Source: Spirochaetia bacterium
Lineage (GTDB): Bacteria; Patescibacteriota; Minisyncoccia; UBA6257; UBA9933
Direction of reading: 5' to 3'
Length of the DNA: 12,958 nucleotides
Assembly: GCA_007279775.1 (NCBI GenBank)
Contig: QYPD01000017.1
Location: 1 to 12,958, forward strand
The notes beneath the pieces were generated by a model. The model did not search any database and had not been told where the DNA came from. It worked only from the letters and a program-made list of their open reading frames with translations. This document shows, in pieces, positions 6,984 to 12,958 of this stretch (position 1 is its first letter; each line of letters opens with the position of its first letter). The position numbers were made by a program, and so were the translations under genes.

Positions 6984-8231
6984 ATGAGAGATGGAGAGCT
7001 TAAAAAGCTAATAAAAGCCGAAGAAAAGCGCCAGGCGGAAACTCTAGATTTAATTCCATCGGAAAATATCGCCTCAAAAAGCGTTTTAGAAGCGCTCGGT
7101 TCGGTTTTAACCAATAAATATTCCGAAGGGTATCCGGGAAAACGTTATTATGCCGGAAATGAAATCGCTGATGAAATTGAAAATCTGGCAAAAGAGCGGG
7201 CACGGAAAATTTTCCGACTCAATAAAAACTGGCATGTTAATGTTCAGGCATATTCTGGTTCGCCCGCAAATATGGCGGTTTATTACGCCTTGCTTAAGCC
7301 CGGCGACAAAATAATGGGAATGTCTCTGCCTTTTGGCGGACACCTAACTCACGGCTGGAAGGTAAATTTTTCCGCGCGCTTTTATAGGTCGGCGCAATAT
7401 ACTACAAACAGAAACGGGTTAATTGATTATTCTGTTGTACGCAAGATGGCAAAAAAAGAACGGCCCAAAATTATCGTGGCCGGCGCAACGGCTTATCCGC
7501 GCGTTTTTGATTTTAAAAAATTCGCCTCCATCGCACATGAAGTTAAAGCATATTTTCTTGCGGATATTTCGCATATTGCCGGGCTTATTACATCCGGCGT
7601 TCACCCCTCTCCTTTTCCATATGCCGATGTCGTTACAACCACCACGCATAAAACTCTCCGCGGCCCAAGAGGCGCGATTATATTTGCAAATCGCAAATCA
7701 AAAATCGCTAAATATAACAATATTGATATCGCTTCAGAAATTGACCGCGCAGTTTTTCCGGCGCTTCAAGGCGGACCGCACGACAATCAAACTGCGGCAA
7801 TCGCACAATGTCTTTATGAAGCGCTTCAACCGTCTTTTAAAAAATATGGCAAACAGATTGTGAAAAACGCCAAAACATTGGCGCGCGAACTTATAAAATT
7901 TAATTTTGAGCTTATTTCGGGCGGAACCGATAATCATTTAATGTTAGTTGACCTTACCAATTTGGGTATTTCTGGACGCGAAGCCCAAAACCGACTTGAA
8001 AAAGCAGGTATAATCGTCAATCGAAACACTATTCCTTATGATACCCGTTCGCCATTTGACCCCTCGGGCATCAGGATTGGCACTCCAGCGATAACCAGCC
8101 GCGGAATGAAAGAAAAAGAAATGAAAAAAATCGCTGAATTTATCCGTAGGATCTTGATAGAAAATGAAAATCCAGCAACTGTTAAACGCGAAGTAAAAAA
8201 ACTATGCCTGAAATTCCCTGCAAAGAGATAA
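6984..8231 (+). CDS. glyA: Serine hydroxymethyltransferase
   Basis: PLP enzyme that interconverts serine plus tetrahydrofolate with glycine plus 5,10-methylene-tetrahydrofolate. At 415 aa it is the usual bacterial length. Seen motifs: DLIPSENIAS (22-31), NKYSEGYPGKRYYAGNE (44-60), SGSPAN (91-96), the PLP-contacting ADISHIAG (193-200, Asp194 and His197), the Schiff-base lysine in TTTHKT (Lys223), LQGGPHDN (261-268) and the carboxylate-binding Arg in GIRIGTPA (Arg364). The stretch after RGAIIF (FANRKSKIAKYNN) is encoded by a heptamer block and makes this loop slightly longer than I expect. The gene opens a plus-strand pair with folD, which overlaps its last 28 bases. It has its own promoter and an apparently leaderless start. 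All catalytic residues checked are present, so it should be active. Confidence 0.97.
   Translation: MRDGELKKLIKAEEKRQAETLDLIPSENIASKSVLEALGSVLTNKYSEGYPGKRYYAGNEIADEIENLAKERARKIFRLNKNWHVNVQAYSGSPANMAVYYALLKPGDKIMGMSLPFGGHLTHGWKVNFSARFYRSAQYTTNRNGLIDYSVVRKMAKKERPKIIVAGATAYPRVFDFKKFASIAHEVKAYFLADISHIAGLITSGVHPSPFPYADVVTTTTHKTLRGPRGAIIFANRKSKIAKYNNIDIASEIDRAVFPALQGGPHDNQTAAIAQCLYEALQPSFKKYGKQIVKNAKTLARELIKFNFELISGGTDNHLMLVDLTNLGISGREAQNRLEKAGIIVNRNTIPYDTRSPFDPSGIRIGTPAITSRGMKEKEMKKIAEFIRRILIENENPATVKREVKKLCLKFPAKR
7686..7713. repeat. Heptamer block inside glyA
   Basis: Four 7-base units: GCAAATC, GCAAATC, AAAAATC, GCTAAAT. They encode part of the loop after RGAIIF (about NRKSKIAKY, residues 236-244), a variable surface region in this family. 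Confidence 0.6.
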
Positions 8232-9064
8232 CTCAAAAAATTATAGACAGCTTAAAATCAAAACCGGCGCCGAAAAAAATTCTGGCTGCTGTTTTGATCG
8301 GAGAAAACCCTGCCTCAATAAGTTTTCTTAAACAAAAAGAAAAAATAGCCAAAGAACTTGGCGTTGATTTCAGAATTTATAATTTCAACGATTCGCCTGA
8401 AAAAAAACTGACTGACGACAAGCTCCGCCAAGAAGTCGGCAGAATCGCCAATCAAAAACCCGTTGGCGGAATAATTATCCAGCTTCCCTTGCCTAAACAA
8501 TTCAACGGTCAATATATTTTAAATACCATTCCCCCGGAAAAAGACGTTGATGTTTTGGGCGAACGCGCTTTGGGCGCTTTTTACGCGGGCCGCGGTAAAG
8601 TCTTGCCGCCGGCAGTCGGAGTTATTGAAGAAATAATTGTTTATTGTGGATTACGGATTGCGGATTTACGAATCACAGTTATCGGTTCGGGAAGTTTAAT
8701 CGGTAAACCGATTTCCATATGGCTGGAAAGAAAAACCGCGGAATTAATTATTTTAAACAGCAAAACAAAAAACATTAAAGAAAAATTAAAGGACTCGGAC
8801 ATAATAATAAGCGGTGCCGGAAAAACGAATTTATTTTCCGCCGAAGACGTAAAGGAAAATGCCGTTATAATTGACTTCGGCTATAACCCGATAGAAATGA
8901 GTAGTGAGCACGGAGTAATGAGCAAAAAAATAAATGGTGATTTTGATTACTCATCGCTCAATACTCAAAACTCATCACTTTCCTACACTCCCACTCCCGG
9001 CGGCACCGGCCCCATTTTAGTGGCGAAAATAATAGAAAATTTTTATAAATTAAACGCGTTATAA
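8204..9064 (+). CDS. folD: Bifunctional methylene-THF dehydrogenase/methenyl-THF cyclohydrolase, divergent
   Basis: Converts 5,10-methylene-THF to 10-formyl-THF in two steps; it uses the product of glyA just upstream. At 286 aa it is near family length. Seen: GENPASISFLKQKEK (33-47) with the catalytic Lys45, GGIIIQLPLP (88-97, Gln93), KDVDVLG (113-119, Asp116) and the C-terminal TPTPGGTGP (262-270). Differences from the usual enzyme: the active-site Tyr is Phe41, and the NADP-binding GRSxIVGxP is GSGSLIGKP (161-169), so the Arg is lost. A linker (149-157, GLRIADLRI) and about ten extra residues between about 232 and 261 are encoded by heptamer repeats. The ATG lies 28 bases inside glyA, so translation is coupled. 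No terminator separates it from convergent comEC (14-bp gap). Confidence 0.93.
   Translation: MPEIPCKEITQKIIDSLKSKPAPKKILAAVLIGENPASISFLKQKEKIAKELGVDFRIYNFNDSPEKKLTDDKLRQEVGRIANQKPVGGIIIQLPLPKQFNGQYILNTIPPEKDVDVLGERALGAFYAGRGKVLPPAVGVIEEIIVYCGLRIADLRITVIGSGSLIGKPISIWLERKTAELIILNSKTKNIKEKLKDSDIIISGAGKTNLFSAEDVKENAVIIDFGYNPIEMSSEHGVMSKKINGDFDYSSLNTQNSSLSYTPTPGGTGPILVAKIIENFYKLNAL
8643..8670. repeat. Heptamer block in folD linker
   Basis: Units ATTGTGG, ATTACGG, ATTGCGG, ATTTACG. They encode the linker just before the Rossmann strand of FolD (around residues 147-156), including the repeated dipeptide pattern LRIADLRI. Confidence 0.7.
8896..8976. repeat. Inverted pair of heptamer blocks in folD
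   Basis: The left block (8896-8923) has AATGAGT, AGTGAGC, ACGGAGT, AATGAGC. The right block (8949-8976) has ACTCATC, GCTCAAT, ACTCAAA, ACTCATC, which is the same TGAGT-type heptamer in inverse orientation. Between them lies the codon stretch for KKINGDFDY. Both blocks are translated in frame and lengthen the region before TPTPGG. Confidence 0.7.
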
Positions 9065-9078
9065 ATAAAAGTTAGTCT

Positions 9079-10515
9079 TTATGCCTCTTTCTTCCTGTTT
9101 GCCCAAATAACGAATCCAATTAGCGCGGCGTAATAAATAAAAAACAAGACCGCGCCGGAGAAGTTTATTTTTAAAATATTTAGTCCTCCGAAAAATTTTA
9201 TTATAAAAAGCTCATACGCCAGAAATAAATTAACGAACCAGCCGAAAACTAAAGAAAAATAATAAGAAACAAATCCCAAACCCGCCAAAATAAATCCCAG
9301 AGCCATCGTTACGGGTATAAAAGTTAGAATCAAAACATTGCTTATAACCGCGATAAGCGAGAAATTTCCGAAATAAGAAATCAGCATCGGCGCCACCGCA
9401 AGCTGCGCCGAAAAAGAGCTTAAAAAATTCTCTTTCACTCCGAAAAAATCTTTTTCTTTATTCAAACGGAAAAATTTCTCAATCGCCGGCACCAAATACA
9501 CAAGCCCCAAAAGCGCAGCAAATGAAAGCTGAAAGCCGACGTCAAAATTCAAGATTCTCGGATTTTCCAATACCATAAAAAATGCCGCCAAAGCAATGGC
9601 ATTTCTAAAACTGTAGATTCTGCCCACCTGTTTTGCCAGAAGTAAAATAGAGCCCATTACCGCCGCCCGAACCACCGAAGCTTCTGCTCCGGTCATTAAA
9701 ACGAAAATAAAAATAATTAAAACGCTTAAAATAAAAGTCCAACGCCGGCTTAAAAAATACCCAAACATTACGCCTATCGCCACGCCGATAACAGAAATAT
9801 TGTAGCCCGAAAGCGCCACCAAATGTGTAGTACCAGAATTCGCCATCGCGGTTTTCAATTCTTTTGAAAATTCCGCTCGCTCGCCCAAGATAATTCCCGA
9901 CATAAATGCCGTGCTCTCGGCCGGTAAAACTTTTCGAAGATTAGCTATTGTTTTATTTTTCAAACTAAAAAGAATTGATTTTATTTTTGAGCCCCGGTTT
10001 TCAGCAACCAATTCCGCTTTTAAAAAAGCGGCAGTCCCGGAAATGTTTTCTTTTTTTAGATAATCGGCGTATTCGTCCACAGGCGGTTTTTCAATCTTGC
10101 CGGAAAAATCAACCAAATCGCCGTATTTAAAACTCGGATAAAGCTGGAGCTTAACCGAAATGTTCCCGCTGTAAGGCGGCAATAATTTTATTATTAAATC
10201 TTGCCACTCCCCCCGTTTTGGGTCTTTTATTACCAGCCCCTGAAAATCTATTTTTTCGTTAAAAACGATTTTCGCGCTTTCTTCTCTGTTAAAATCCCGA
10301 AAATCAAAATAAAAAGCTCCAGCTACAATTGCCAAACAAAGCGTCGCTAACCAGAATAACCTTTTTGAATTTTTATAAAATCCGCCGAATAAAAATAAAA
10401 CCGCCAATAAAGCGGTGATAAACAAAATAATCGAGGAACTGATTTTCAAGCTAACGCCGAAAACTCCAAAAATGAAAAATCCGGCGGCATAAAACGCAAT
10501 GTCATAAATTCGCAT
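9079..10515 (-). CDS. comEC: ComEC/Rec2-type DNA uptake channel protein without MBL domain
   Basis: Polytopic membrane protein that moves single-stranded DNA across the cytoplasmic membrane during natural transformation. With the ATG at 10515 it is 478 aa. Residues 1-70 carry about three helices, about 75-180 form the soluble DUF4131-like domain, and the competence domain follows with FMSGIILGERAEFS (about 204-217), GTTHLVALSGYN (228-239) and many helices to the end. The C-terminal metallo-beta-lactamase domain of full-length ComEC (about 750 aa) is absent; the protein ends in a basic tail (NRKKEA). This short form is what I expect in CPR bacteria. An in-frame TTG six codons upstream lies within btuR; the ATG one base after the btuR TGA is the better start, with GGAG 12 bases before it. 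It is last in the argS-btuR-comEC run. Confidence 0.88.
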   Translation of the reverse strand: MRIYDIAFYAAGFFIFGVFGVSLKISSSIILFITALLAVLFLFGGFYKNSKRLFWLATLCLAIVAGAFYFDFRDFNREESAKIVFNEKIDFQGLVIKDPKRGEWQDLIIKLLPPYSGNISVKLQLYPSFKYGDLVDFSGKIEKPPVDEYADYLKKENISGTAAFLKAELVAENRGSKIKSILFSLKNKTIANLRKVLPAESTAFMSGIILGERAEFSKELKTAMANSGTTHLVALSGYNISVIGVAIGVMFGYFLSRRWTFILSVLIIFIFVLMTGAEASVVRAAVMGSILLLAKQVGRIYSFRNAIALAAFFMVLENPRILNFDVGFQLSFAALLGLVYLVPAIEKFFRLNKEKDFFGVKENFLSSFSAQLAVAPMLISYFGNFSLIAVISNVLILTFIPVTMALGFILAGLGFVSYYFSLVFGWFVNLFLAYELFIIKFFGGLNILKINFSGAVLFFIYYAALIGFVIWANRKKEA

Positions 10516-10516
10516 T

Positions 10517-11047
10517 TCAAAATTCAACTCCAATTTGAGCCGACGCGCCTTTTTTAAAAGGATGTTTTATTTCTTTCATTTCCGTAACCAAATCCGCTTT
10601 TTTAATAAAACTTTTCGGAGCGCCGCGACCAGTAAGAATGACCACTAACGCTGATTTATGAAAAGTGATAACTTTTAGAATATCAAACGCTTTAATCAAT
10701 TTCAAACCAACAGCCACATTGATTTCATCAAGAATAATCAGTTCCCATTTTCCACCTAAAATTTCCTTTTTCGCCAATTTTAAAGCATTTTGAGCGGCTT
10801 TTTTATGTTCGCTTAAAGGAAGTTTGTCGCCTAAAATTTTCACGAATCCTTTCCCGGCCGGAATTATTTTAATTTTCGTCCCAAAACTCAAGGCTTGAAT
10901 TTTTTTGAAAAACAAATGTTCGCCACTTTCAAAATTTTTAATAAATTGAATTATTAAAACTTTCCTTCCCCTGCCCAAAGCCCTAACCGCCTGACCTAAA
11001 GCGGCAGTTGTTTTTCCTTTTCCATTGCCAGTAAAAACAATAATCAT
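10517..11047 (-). CDS. btuR: Corrinoid adenosyltransferase, CobA/CobO/BtuR type
   Basis: ATP:cob(I)alamin adenosyltransferase, which forms adenosylcobalamin from reduced corrinoid and ATP. The protein is 176 aa from the ATG at 11047. Seen: the P-loop GNGKGKTT (7-14), IQFIKNFESGEH, the family strand LIILDEINVAVGL, LTGRGAP and the C-terminal block KHPFKKGASAQIGVEF (161-176). All are well conserved, so it is probably active. A longer form from an upstream TTG would start inside the 143-bp inverted-repeat element and is rejected. The ATG coincides with a CAT direct repeat flanking that element, so the native upstream region appears to have been displaced from argS. comEC follows one base after its TGA. 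No other corrinoid gene is in the window, so its use (salvage or an AdoCbl-dependent enzyme elsewhere) is unknown. Confidence 0.9.
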   Translation of the reverse strand: MIIVFTGNGKGKTTAALGQAVRALGRGRKVLIIQFIKNFESGEHLFFKKIQALSFGTKIKIIPAGKGFVKILGDKLPLSEHKKAAQNALKLAKKEILGGKWELIILDEINVAVGLKLIKAFDILKVITFHKSALVVILTGRGAPKSFIKKADLVTEMKEIKHPFKKGASAQIGVEF

Positions 11048-11190
11048 CCAGGTAGTAGAAACTCGACTGCACAAAAATAGCGAGCCGAAAATCTATGTTA
11101 ATTTAATATATTTTAATCACGATAATAATTTTATAACCTGATAAATTTTTATTTTGTGGGGCGAGCTAATGTCGAGTTTTCACTACCTGG
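11048..11190. mobile_element. 143-bp MITE-like inverted-repeat element between argS and btuR
   Basis: The outer 20 bases (11048-11067 and 11171-11190) are inverted repeats with 18 of 20 positions matching, beginning CCAGGTAGT and ending ACTACCTGG. The interior is AT-rich and has no protein gene. CAT flanks both ends directly (11045-11047 and 11191-11193), as for a 3-base target duplication. On the minus strand, the outer ATG copy opens a 14-codon frame (stop at 11149-11151) running into the element. No transposase is present, so mobility would need an enzyme acting in trans. A regulatory RNA hairpin is the alternative. Confidence 0.65.
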
Positions 11191-11195
11191 CATTT

Positions 11196-12958
11196 CTACA
11201 TTTTTTCCAAAACGTTTATTCCCAAAAGATTCAAGCCATTTTTTATCACTATCGCCGTCGCTTCTATTAGTGCCAAACGCGCTTCCATGAGCGGCTTTTC
11301 AGATTTTAAAACCGGAGAGGTTTCATAGAAAGCATTCGCTTTTTCTGCCAGCCGCAAAAGATAATCGGCGATTTTATTCGGTTCATATATTTTTGCCGCA
11401 TCTTCAACCGCTTCGCCGAAACGCGACAAGTGAAAAATCAAATTAAATTCCGCTTTATTTTTAAGAAGAGAAAGGTTTATTTTTTTGCTCCCACGATTTT
11501 TGGCCTGCCTGCCACGCCTACCGGCAGGCAGGTCGGTAGGCACGGACTTTTTCAAAACGTTTTTAAACCGGGCGTAAACGTATTGGATATAGGGAGCGGA
11601 AGCACCTTTGAAATTAAGCATTTTATCCCAATCAAAAATAATGTCCGATCTTCTACTTTGAGACAAATCAAAAAATTTAACGGCGCCGATTCCGACAACG
11701 CGCGCGATTTTTTGCTTTTCTTTTGCCGGAATTTTCGGGTTTAATTTTTCAACGATTTTTTCACTCCGCATTACCGCTTCATTTAAAACGTTTTCCATTT
11801 TTATCAACCTTCCTTCCCTTGTGGCGAATTTTTTCCCGCCCGAGGCGAGCATCATGCCAAACTTAACGTGCCCAAGCTGCTCAAGTTTAGCGAAACCAAG
11901 AAGCTCGGCACAGCGGAAAACCTGATCCAAATGAAACGTTTGCTGATTCGCCGCCACATAAAGAATTTTATCGGCTTTCCATTTTTTCAAACGGTGGCGG
12001 ATTGCCGCTAGCTCACGAGTGGTATAGATGGTCGCTCCATCTGATTTTTGGATAATTTCGGGCGTTTCACTCCCAAGAATCTTAACCACCACCGAACCAT
12101 CCTCTCCTTTTTCGGCGATTCCCCGTTTCAAGGCATCTTGAACAAGTGATTTCATTTCCGATTCGTAATAACTCTCGGGAATTGTATTTTCTATCTTCAT
12201 CCCTAAAATCTTATATACCCGTTCAAAGTCCTCCATTGACTTTCTGGAAAACCATTTCCAAAGTCTAAGATTTTTCTTATCGCCGTCTTCAAGTTTTTTA
12301 AACTCGTTTCTACCTTCATTTAAAAGCTCGGAATTTTCTTTCGCGGCCGCCGAAAACTTAACGTACAAATTCAATAATTCGTTAATCGGGTCTTTTTTTA
12401 TTTTTTCCTTATTGCCCCACTTTTTATAACCCGCAATGAGCAAACCAAATTGAGTTCCCCAATCGCCCGGGAAAGAAAGAGAAACGACTTTATAGCCGTC
12501 AAATCTTAAAATATCAACCAGCGCCTGGCCGATAATTGTGGAGCTTAAATGATGAATACCCAACGGCTTGGCGATATTAGGGGAAGAATATTCTATAACA
12601 ATAGTTTGCTTTTTTATCTTTCCCCTGCCAAATTTTTCTTTTTTCGCAAGAATTTCTTTAATATTACTTTGTAAAATTTTCGGCGAAAGCCAGAGATTTA
12701 CAAATCCCGGCGTCGCAACTTCAATTTTTTCAAAAAGACCAGATTTGAGATTTGAAATTTGATATTTGATATTTTCCGCTATCTCCATCGGATTCTGCTT
12801 TAAAGTTTTCGCCAATTTCAAAGCGGCATTAGTTGAATAATGTCCGAAATTTTCATTTTCAGGAACTAAAATCTCCACAGCCGCAGACTCACGCGGACTT
12901 AACGCAGACTCACGCAGAAATACGTCAACGGCTTTTTTAATATAAATTTCTATTTTCG
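11196..12958 (-). CDS. argS: Arginyl-tRNA synthetase, 5' end outside the window
   Basis: Class I synthetase that charges tRNA-Arg. The frame is open to the window edge. An in-frame GTG at 12878 is not the true start, because the 26 codons before it continue the N-terminal Add1 domain (IEIYIKKAVDVF before VEILVPENENFGHYSTN). At least 586 residues are visible. Motifs: SSPNIAKPLGIHHLSSTIIG (12531-12590), in which the family HxGH is GIHH; GDWGTQFG; and KKFATR (11817-11834) in the KMSKS position. The catalytic part ends near GASAPYIQYVYARF, and the DALR anticodon-binding domain runs to the C-terminus. Three repeat-derived stretches are read in frame: 12882-12915, 12742-12769 and the palindrome 11504-11541 in the linker before the DALR domain. 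It is the first gene seen of the run with btuR and comEC. Confidence 0.95.
   Translation of the reverse strand, partial: KIEIYIKKAVDVFLRESALSPRESAAVEILVPENENFGHYSTNAALKLAKTLKQNPMEIAENIKYQISNLKSGLFEKIEVATPGFVNLWLSPKILQSNIKEILAKKEKFGRGKIKKQTIVIEYSSPNIAKPLGIHHLSSTIIGQALVDILRFDGYKVVSLSFPGDWGTQFGLLIAGYKKWGNKEKIKKDPINELLNLYVKFSAAAKENSELLNEGRNEFKKLEDGDKKNLRLWKWFSRKSMEDFERVYKILGMKIENTIPESYYESEMKSLVQDALKRGIAEKGEDGSVVVKILGSETPEIIQKSDGATIYTTRELAAIRHRLKKWKADKILYVAANQQTFHLDQVFRCAELLGFAKLEQLGHVKFGMMLASGGKKFATREGRLIKMENVLNEAVMRSEKIVEKLNPKIPAKEKQKIARVVGIGAVKFFDLSQSRRSDIIFDWDKMLNFKGASAPYIQYVYARFKNVLKKSVPTDLPAGRRGRQAKNRGSKKINLSLLKNKAEFNLIFHLSRFGEAVEDAAKIYEPNKIADYLLRLAEKANAFYETSPVLKSEKPLMEARLALIEATAIVIKNGLNLLGINVLEKM
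11504..11541. repeat. Interlocked palindromic repeat in argS
   Basis: CCTGCCTGCC (11504-11513) and GGCAGGCAGG (11523-11532) are perfect inverted repeats with a 9-base loop. The loop contains GCCTACC (11516-11522), which is complementary to GGTAGGC (11535-11541), so two stems interlock. It is read in frame as VPTDLPAGRRGRQA in the ArgS linker. I recall similar LPAGRQ-type inserts in CPR proteins; this is not verified here. Confidence 0.75.
12742..12769. repeat. Heptamer block in argS N-terminal domain
   Basis: Units GATTTGA, GATTTGA, AATTTGA, TATTTGA, followed by a weaker fifth, TATTTTC. On the coding strand they encode about IKYQISNLKS, between the EIAENI helix and the FEKIEVATPGFVN segment. 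Confidence 0.8.
12882..12915. repeat. 21-base-period duplication in argS 5' region
   Basis: CGCAGACTCACGC occurs at 12882-12894 and again at 12903-12915. The period of 21 bases (seven codons) keeps the frame and encodes two copies of RESA in LRESALSPRESA. The stretch lies between IKKAVDVF and AVEILVPEN of ArgS. Confidence 0.8.

Noticed and set aside
9065..9078. Terminator between convergent folD and comEC
   Set aside because: The gap is 14 bases with no hairpin.
10516..10533. TTG at 10533 as the comEC start
   Set aside because: It overlaps the end of btuR; the ATG one base after the btuR stop is a better start.
11048..11074. TTG at 11074 as the btuR start
   Set aside because: It would lie within the inverted-repeat element, and the extra residues (CSRVSTTW) are not family-like; the ATG at 11047 gives the normal N-terminus.
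1146..12769. CRISPR array reading of the repeated blocks
   Set aside because: The units are 7 bases, contiguous and without spacers, and they are dispersed across genes.
12876..12878. GTG at 12878 as the argS start
   Set aside because: The frame stays open for 26 more codons to the window edge and those codons fit the ArgS N-terminal domain.

Overview
The window reads as bacterial chromosome from a Candidate Phyla Radiation lineage (Patescibacteria, most likely Parcubacteria). The evidence is a tandem set of small two-helix VirB2/TrbC-like pilins beside a membrane-anchored solute-binding protein, a ComEC without its hydrolase domain, a TM-only MscS-like protein, divergent FolD and ArgS active-site variants, very tight gene packing, almost no Shine-Dalgarno motifs and an AT-leaning base composition. 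TGA is used as a stop (solute-binding gene, btuR), so this is the standard bacterial code and not the TGA=Gly code of Gracilibacteria/SR1. The lineage call rests on recalled family features, not on a search.

Layout. Positions 10-5928 (minus strand) hold one tightly packed run. In transcription order it is a degenerate metallo-beta-lactamase-fold protein, a 97-aa membrane protein, gyrA, a membrane-anchored solute-binding protein and three small pilin-like proteins. A promoter lies at 5938-5966. Positions 5976-6164 hold a strong terminator hairpin and a 136-bp palindromic element. Positions 6186-6914 (minus) hold the MscS-like protein. Positions 6984-9064 (plus) hold glyA and folD, overlapping, which together make one-carbon folates. 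Positions 9079-12958 (minus) hold argS (5' end cut by the window edge), a btuR/cobO-type adenosyltransferase and comEC.

The most unusual signal is repeat structure. At least seven 28-base blocks are each built of four degenerate heptamers (1146-1173, 2503-2530, 7686-7713, 8643-8670, 8896-8923, 8949-8976, 12742-12769). They sit inside conserved genes (glyA, folD three times, argS), in a signal-peptide region and as the whole gyrA-to-next-gene spacer. argS also carries a 21-base-period duplication and an interlocked palindrome, both read in frame. The only two long intergenic gaps apart from the divergent promoter region are each filled by an inverted-repeat element with a short flanking direct repeat: 6029-6164 (TAAG) and 11048-11190 (CAT). 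Removing the second element with one CAT copy would restore a 2-base argS-btuR spacing.

Other points: all expected metal ligands are missing from the MBL-fold protein; GyrA has Met83 at the main quinolone-resistance position; FolD lacks the usual NADP-binding Arg; ArgS has GIHH in place of HxGH. Several starts were corrected: argS is open to the window edge, and the MBL-fold gene, comEC and btuR start at internal ATGs rather than at upstream TTGs.
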